DNA of 64,000 nt from Trichomonas vaginalis G3 (lineage: Eukaryota; Parabasalia; Trichomonadida; Trichomonadidae): positions 1,736,001-1,800,000 of the forward strand of contig NC_067208.1 of assembly GCF_026262505.1 (NCBI RefSeq). The letters are read 5' to 3'. Below, piece after piece: positions 58,680 to 64,000 of this stretch. The notes under the pieces are model-generated. The model was given only the letters and a program-made list of their open reading frames with translations, did not search any database and was not told where the DNA came from. The translations under genes were made by a program, and so were the position numbers. Positions within the stretch are counted from its first letter, which is position 1, and each line of letters opens with the position of its first letter.

Positions 58680-61311
58680 ATTTTATTAAAAATAAAATTT
58701 TAAATTCATGACTCAACCCCTACATTTTTAAATTGTATTAAATAAATGGCATACAACATCCATTTTCACAACATACAGCCTTAGTGTGTGCTCCTGTTAA
58801 TGCAGTCTTACCGATTGTTAAGCGAGTCATTGACCCGTTTTTAAGTTGTAAATTAATATTCTGACCATCAAATATCACTTTATCATTTATTATATCCAAA
58901 TAATTTTTAGGTGTTAATTGTTTATTTTGTCGTAAACTAACACCTTTCATTTTTTGTGCAATCTTTTTAAAATCACTTCCATCAATTGAACCGTTGAATG
59001 ATGTATAACACTTGGGCATAAAGCAACCATGTTATCACCTTGTTTCTCAATTGCTAAACCCAATAACTTCTTCTCATGTGCTTTTTCTTCAGCTTTATTC
59101 TTTAATTTAGGTTTAAATTTCTCATCAAAACAGAAGAAATCAAATGGTGCGAATTTGAAAATGTTTTTATCATAAAATTGTTTATCGGTAACAATTGCTT
59201 GAAATGCTTGAGTGTTAGGAAGATTTGGGTCGCCAGCGATTGCCCAATAAGATGAATCAGTATCACCTTCAATGAAATGAAAACGATTAACATCCAAGCA
59301 TTTATACATAAAATCATAAATGAAAACCAAATACCAGTATTTTGCGTTATCTAAAGTAAAAAATGCCTCTTGTAAACATGTATCACATCTATAAAATCTA
59401 TCTTTGAGCATCACTTGATACGTATCCTCTCCTATTTCTCTTATGTTTTTAAACTTATTTGACATACATGCAACGCGTGCCTTCTGTGCATTCATTATTT
59501 TAGTCTTTGCGTAATTTTGTGTATTCATTGCATCGTAACCATATGATCCATTAAGTGAAATTTTGCAAAATAAACTTTTTCCTTTATTTCCTTCTAATTC
59601 AGCCTTTTGTCTTTCGTTCATAAATTCGTTCGCAAATTCATTAAAACAAGTGTTTTTAGTAAATGTTAAAATTGATTGAATGTCATCAATGATAAAATGA
59701 AATCTGTCTATTAGATACCATAGATAATAAGAAGAAAATGGTTGATATTGGTTGTGTGTTGATGCTAACTGAGTTAATTTTCTCTGTTTCTGGTCAACTG
59801 GTAAATTGTTTGATTTCATGTAATTATACATAAAACTACCAATTGTTTTTTCATCTGTGATAATATCTAAGTTTCTTATTATCGGTAAAAAGTTTATGTA
59901 ATCATTAATGTATTTTTCATCAATGTGACCCTTTACTTCAGCCACGAATAAAGTATTTTTCTTTCTAATTATTCCCAGTGCTTTTGCTTTCTTTGTTGCT
60001 GTATCACAAATGATAACTCCATTCAATCTTCCCGGCATATACATTTTATGGTCAGTATATTGAATAAAATCATGGGGATTAGATGAAAATGATGAAGGAT
60101 ATAATGAATTAAAATCAACACCAACGAAATGAGTCATGATGTTGGAAGTGTCCTCATTTGATACAGTTTTAGTTTCTGGACTATATGAAAGTTTATTAAT
60201 GTGCGTGATTCCTTTAAGATTTACTCTATGTTGAACATTTGATAACCCACCAGTAATTCCATTACGGAGAATGTGATAAGCTTCAACTGAATCTAAAGTC
60301 ATTGGTAAATTATTTTTTAATGCGTAATTTCTTAAATTGATTCTTAAACGTTGAACATCTTCATCTTTGTTTGATTTTACGACATTACAATAACAACACA
60401 TTAACTGACAATTTTCTTTGGTATGTGGTTTTTCATTATCGATTCTATCCAATGTTGGTTTATTTGCATATGTAAACGCTTTACCACACATTTTGCATTT
60501 AGATGAAAGGATTAAATCGTGATAGTATTGAAAATCATCCATTGAAACATTATTTTTAGTATTCCTTTCTGCTTTTTCATCTTGTTTCTTATATGATTCA
60601 ATTTTATATTTCCAATACTTTTTCGTTAATTCAAAACTTGATTCTATCTCTTCCTCAGGATATTTTTCATTAGGATTAAAGTCTTTATATGCTAAAGCGT
60701 AACGAATCATTGAAGCATTCGATGATAAAGAAAGATTATGAAGCATATCAATTTTATAAACAAATGTTTCTTCAATAATTTTATCAATTGGGTCAATCAT
60801 AATTTCAACATCTTTATTGCAATAATGAATAAAATATTCTAATCTATTCTTAAAATTTTTAGCATCATTGAGATATATTTGATAATCTGAATCGGATATT
60901 GTTTCTTGAGTTAATGCTGAATAAAATGAATCTTGAGTGAATGGTTCCACTTTATATAATTCATCTTCGTAATTCTCCCATGTGATGAATTGATAAGGGA
61001 AAAAGGATTTAACACGTGATTTATTGTTTCCGAAATCTTGAGTGAATTGGTCTAATGTTCCACCCGCTATATAATTTCTGATGTCAATAAATCTTAATTC
61101 ATATGGACAGTTTGTTTTCTTTACAATGATTTGCTTAAATTGAGAAGAAGAACCCAGCATTGATTTTATTTTCCATTTTGCAGTGTTTAAATCACGAAGA
61201 ATTAAATTTAAATCAAACTTTCCCGAATTAAAACCTATGATATTCACTTTATTGAATTCCTCATCTAGAAGTTCTTTAAATGCTTCCTTCTGTTTTTCAT
61301 TTAATGTATGA

Positions 61312-61343
61312 GACAAAGTCCCCACCGTTTGGTCCGTTTGCGG
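61312..61343. repeat. In-frame micro-palindrome cluster, polymerase copy 1
   Basis: GAC-AAA-GTC, ACC-GTTT-GGT and CCG-TTTG-CGG lie in a row and encode the segment around KPQTDQTVGTLSH. Confidence 0.75.
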
Positions 61344-61477
61344 CTTCATTAATTCTTCATATTGTTCAATATTTGATTTAGCAACTAATGAACAGGTTGA
61401 AAATAAAAATTCAATCCAATCAGAGATGAACGAATCACTTGATGTTAAGCAAAAATTCCTCGTAAATGTTTTATCAC

Positions 61478-61540
61478 GGTCTACGACCTCGCCGCTTCGG
61501 TCTGAAAGACCTTCAGGACTCAAAGAGTCCGTTTGCGGCT
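61478..61540. repeat. In-frame micro-palindrome cluster, polymerase copy 2
   Basis: GGTC-TAC-GACC (61478-61488), GGTCT-GAA-AGACC (61499-61511) and GGACTC-AAA-GAGTCC (61516-61530) are three perfect hairpins; GTTTGCGGC follows. Together they encode about 22 residues (KPQTDSLSPEGL, then SDRSGEVVDRD) between the exonuclease motifs, with the frame kept. Confidence 0.9.
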
Positions 61541-62276
61541 TTATTTTGACAGTTGATGATACCATAAATGGTTTTAAGTAAGCGTTCAAAGTTGCACATT
61601 CAGAAAGTTGAAGTTCTTCTTTAGTCTCTAATGTTTCGAAGTCAAAAGTAATATAATATCTTGTTGGTTTATAATATTCCTGCAAATTGTGAGCTAATAG
61701 CCATTGATATATCTTCTGTTTCGTGATATGTGGTGCATATGGTTGTTGTGTGTTTTGCAATTGAACGTCTTGAATTAATCTTCCATTATTTTCTTTACAT
61801 TTCTCACAATGTTTTAAAAATCTTCTTTGGTTTTTCCTTTCTGGGTCATCACGGATAGAATATACTTCTTCTTTGCAAAAGGGGCAAACTTTATAGCCGG
61901 TGAGTGCTTCAACGTCTGTTATTCTGTCAGCGTGAAGTTTTCCACATGGACTCTGTGTTAATAAAATATTTACTGTTTCAAATTCTGGATCTATCATTAT
62001 TGATTCCACTAATGGAAAGTCTACCTTATTTATGTCTACGTCTTCTGGTTGAGGGTCACAATAATAAAAATCAATATTAACGTTTAACATTCTTGCTAAC
62101 CTCTCACTTTCTGATGAAATGTCAAATCCTTCATATGCATCTATGGCTTCATTTAAATAACTTCTACGAGTTTTAGGATTAACACCATCAGGAATGTTAT
62201 AGAAGCGTTTAAATAACCTTCTACCTTCGGCTCTTATTTGATTATCATTCATTTTAGCTGTTCCGTTTTTGTTCAT

Positions 62277-62341
62277 TTATGTAAGAATAAAAAATTAAAA
62301 AATAAATAAAAATAAAGTTTATTTTTTTTTAAAGTCCAGGG
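62277..62341. promoter_or_regulatory. Spacer between polymerase N-terminal gene and polymerase
   Basis: A 65-bp A/T-rich spacer ends in TTTTTTATTCTTACATAAATG, a normal E2 leader. So the polymerase ORF seems to have its own promoter, although E1 has both parts in one frame. Confidence 0.45.
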
Positions 62342-63454
62342 CTAAAGTCCATAAAATGAATTAAGAACACATAAATTTTTATCATCTGCGACGTGACGAA
62401 TACATTTTAATTTACTCAAGAATGCGTACCCTGATACATTAAATCTAATTCCTGTCTTATTTAATTTCACAACTTTGAAAAGGAATGTATGAATAGCTAT
62501 AAAATGATGAGAAGATGTTTTATGGGTTGCTTCCATTTTTTCTGAAATAAATGAATAAATATAATGCTTATACGTTTTCATATCTTTTATATTCTTAATA
62601 ACGAATGGTATAGACCTTTCCACTTCGTCTTCCTTCGGTGCTGTTCTTTCATATGAAACATTATTGGTATCTTCAATAATGAAACCACAATCACATAAAA
62701 TTTTATAGGTTCCAATTGTTTCTTTTGATATTTTATCTAATAAATCAAAAACTTTATCAACACCTGTACATTTATTTAAATAATAATTTGTGTAAATATC
62801 ATGGTCTTCTTTCTTAATCGTATTTGTTGCATATGTTACATTTTTCAGTGCTTTTTTGAATTTTTCAGAATCAAGAGGAGGTGAAAGTAATATACAGGGG
62901 TATTCTTCATCGTCAATAAACTGAAGTTTATGTTTATGAATAAATTTTGTGCCTTCTTCTGAAAGTGTTTCATCTATTTCACCATCTAATAAATTTTTAG
63001 TAGATTCCAAAAAGTAATTTTTATATCTTTCTTCATGAGATTTTTGAACTTCTGATTCTGAAGCTGGGATATTCATTAAACCCTCTACTTCATTCTCATT
63101 ATATTTTTCAACTTCTCTTAATTCCTTAATTTTTTCATCTATTTCATCTCTTATTTTTTCCAGTCTTTCAATTTCATCATATTCATCATCTTTAATCCGT
63201 TCTTCATAATATTCAGGGAAAACATCAGGTTCTTTAGGTTTTTCTTCTTCAGATGTGGGATATAAGAAATTTATAACATCATCTTTATTCATTTTTCCAT
63301 CATAATCTAAATCATTTAATAACTCCGCGAATTTTTGACAATTTCTTAAATAATATTTATTAACTTCATAACTCGCCTCCTCTAATATATCCTTTATTTC
63401 CTCGTTTGTGAATCCCAATTTTTTAACGTCGTTAGTCTTGACACTCATTTTCAT
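62342..63454 (-). CDS. Separate N-terminal (terminal-protein/OTU-like) part of the polymerase (370 aa)
   Basis: The start (FTNEEIKDILEEASYEVNKY, then KFAELLNDLDYDGK) matches the E1 polymerase N-terminus (HSEIKQLLTEANIDVAKHYA, ADILNDYNGE). The C-terminus VADDKNLCVLNSFYGL aligns with E1 MTEDNCFVYACIQAG, a pattern like the start of an OTU cysteine protease domain. The stop comes right after it, at a GGACTTTAG micro-repeat. I use the ATG at 63454; an upstream TTG is possible. It may be the primer protein for replication. The split could be natural or a decay event. Confidence 0.65.
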   Translation of the reverse strand: MKMSVKTNDVKKLGFTNEEIKDILEEASYEVNKYYLRNCQKFAELLNDLDYDGKMNKDDVINFLYPTSEEEKPKEPDVFPEYYEERIKDDEYDEIERLEKIRDEIDEKIKELREVEKYNENEVEGLMNIPASESEVQKSHEERYKNYFLESTKNLLDGEIDETLSEEGTKFIHKHKLQFIDDEEYPCILLSPPLDSEKFKKALKNVTYATNTIKKEDHDIYTNYYLNKCTGVDKVFDLLDKISKETIGTYKILCDCGFIIEDTNNVSYERTAPKEDEVERSIPFVIKNIKDMKTYKHYIYSFISEKMEATHKTSSHHFIAIHTFLFKVVKLNKTGIRFNVSGYAFLSKLKCIRHVADDKNLCVLNSFYGL

Positions 63455-63502
63455 ACGAATTAAAAATAAATTATTCAAAAATGTAAGACATGAATTTTTA
63501 AA

Positions 63503-64000
63503 GTTTATTTTTCATTCATGAATGATAATTATATCTGATTTCTTTTACTCTCTCATACATACTAGATTTGAAGAATTCGGAACTTTTACCATAATCTCCT
63601 AAATGTTTTCTAATCCCTAACGTGTGCCAGTTATTATATGAAACTGTATAAACTTTATCTTTATCTTTACACCTTTCATCACTTCCAATATATTTATATC
63701 TCAGTTTTGATTTAGCATTTTCATATTCATTAACGTTTAATAATTCACAGTCTTCCTTTTTAAATTGATGTTTAAGATATTCAGGATTTAATACTCTACG
63801 TTTATATGCTCCTAACTTAGTTCTAAAGGTTTTTCTACAAAATTTAGGAATTCCATCCTCTTTAATGTCATCAATGATTTCCATTTCATTATTTTCAATT
63901 TCTTCTTCTCGTTTATGAGGTCTTTGATTATGACTCCATTGATTCCATGAAATTAAATATTCTTTATCATTATATTTATACCTCATTAGCTTATTTTGGC
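63503..64000. repeat. E2 right terminal inverted repeat (outer part outside window)
   Basis: Reverse complement of 43788-44285 at almost every base. The outer end is beyond 64000. Confidence 0.92.
63516..64000 (-). CDS. TIR-encoded duplicated-domain protein, second copy (5' end outside)
   Basis: Same protein as 43685-44272 except Val for Ala in LLN(V/A)NEYEN. The start lies outside the window. An internal Met at 63986 is not the true start. Confidence 0.75.
   Translation of the reverse strand, partial: QNKLMRYKYNDKEYLISWNQWSHNQRPHKREEEIENNEMEIIDDIKEDGIPKFCRKTFRTKLGAYKRRVLNPEYLKHQFKKEDCELLNVNEYENAKSKLRYKYIGSDERCKDKDKVYTVSYNNWHTLGIRKHLGDYGKSSEFFKSSMYERVKEIRYNYHS

Larger units (their letters stand above)
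58738..62276 (-). pseudogene. polB: Family B DNA polymerase with HNH-like insert; one frameshift near 59,013
   Basis: The long frame (62276-58947) has a Cys-rich N-terminal segment (YKVCPFCKEEVY). Exonuclease motifs are FDFETLE and IGFNSGKFDLNLIL. An HNH-type insert spans about 594-630 (CKMCG, LDRIDNEKPHTKENC, CCYCN). Polymerase motifs are A DFNSLYPSS (~720), B SLNGSYGYD (~908) and C EGDTDSS (~1007). Near 59,013 the frame slips at CCC. The remaining C-terminus (58738-59019) continues in another frame with KCYTSFNG and KMKGVS, which match the E1 polymerase end. Two micro-palindrome clusters lie in frame. A protein-primed replicase is expected. Confidence 0.88.
43533..64000. mobile_element. E2: second Maverick/Polinton, right end outside the window
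   Basis: Matching inverted repeats at 43788-44285 and 63503-64000 bound a set with major capsid, ATPase, penton-like, fibre, integrase and family B polymerase genes. Core genes are highly diverged from E1 and use AT-richer codons. The left end is inferred near 43,533 (AGTAGTAGATGAG), because Mavericks start with AG. By symmetry the right end would be near 64,255. The target duplication cannot be tested here. Confidence 0.9.

Overview
This window looks like nuclear DNA of a parabasalid protist (a Trichomonas or Tritrichomonas type genome). It is AT-rich and intronless, with a multi-membrane PAS/cyclase-type receptor and a GT17 glycosyltransferase among the cellular genes. Most of it, however, is made of large self-replicating transposons of the Maverick/Polinton class. 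The species is an inference; no rRNA or other marker is present.

Layout. (A) 1-3204: right-hand part of a Maverick-like element (called E0) with a phage-fibre-like gene, a capsid-vertex-like protein, small amphipathic proteins and a Dam-type adenine methylase. It ends at a GC hairpin and a T23 run, with no terminal repeat seen. (B) 3205-4894 and 28064-28425: AT-rich DNA with three 121-bp tandem repeats and a DDE integrase/transposase-like gene cut in two. (C) 4895-28063: a complete 23.2-kb Maverick (E1). It has ~860-bp terminal inverted repeats (TIRs) starting AG, and a 5-bp ATTGT target duplication across which the host reading frame is continuous. (D) 28426-43532: chromosomal DNA with a degenerate cyclase-family receptor, a broken BTB-like gene, two secreted Lys/His-rich paralogues, a 1.36-kb TA-flanked inverted-repeat element and a GT17 gene. 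(E) ~43533-64000: most of a second, divergent Maverick (E2) whose right TIR runs off the window.

How the genes fit together. E1 and E2 both encode a protein-primed type family B DNA polymerase, a retrovirus-like integrase, an A32/FtsK-like packaging ATPase, a candidate major capsid protein, candidate vertex proteins, short amphipathic proteins and a fibre. The fibre has collagen-like or KADK-repeat stalks and a phage-like tip. This is the gene set of an integrating virus. The fibre lies next to the candidate vertex gene in all three elements, suggesting a receptor-binding spike. I recognise no capsid maturation protease.

Notable features. E2 looks mosaic: its fibre tip and KilA-N block resemble E1 far more than its core genes do. 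Short GC-rich double hairpins recur between genes and in frame inside genes, including the E2 polymerase. A palindrome with an AGATCT core, with compensating arm changes, marks gene 3' ends. The E2 polymerase carries an HNH-like insert. The third catalytic integrase residue is Asn in E1 and Asp in E2. Many long ORFs are broken by single indels, several at homopolymers, so some breaks may be assembly errors.
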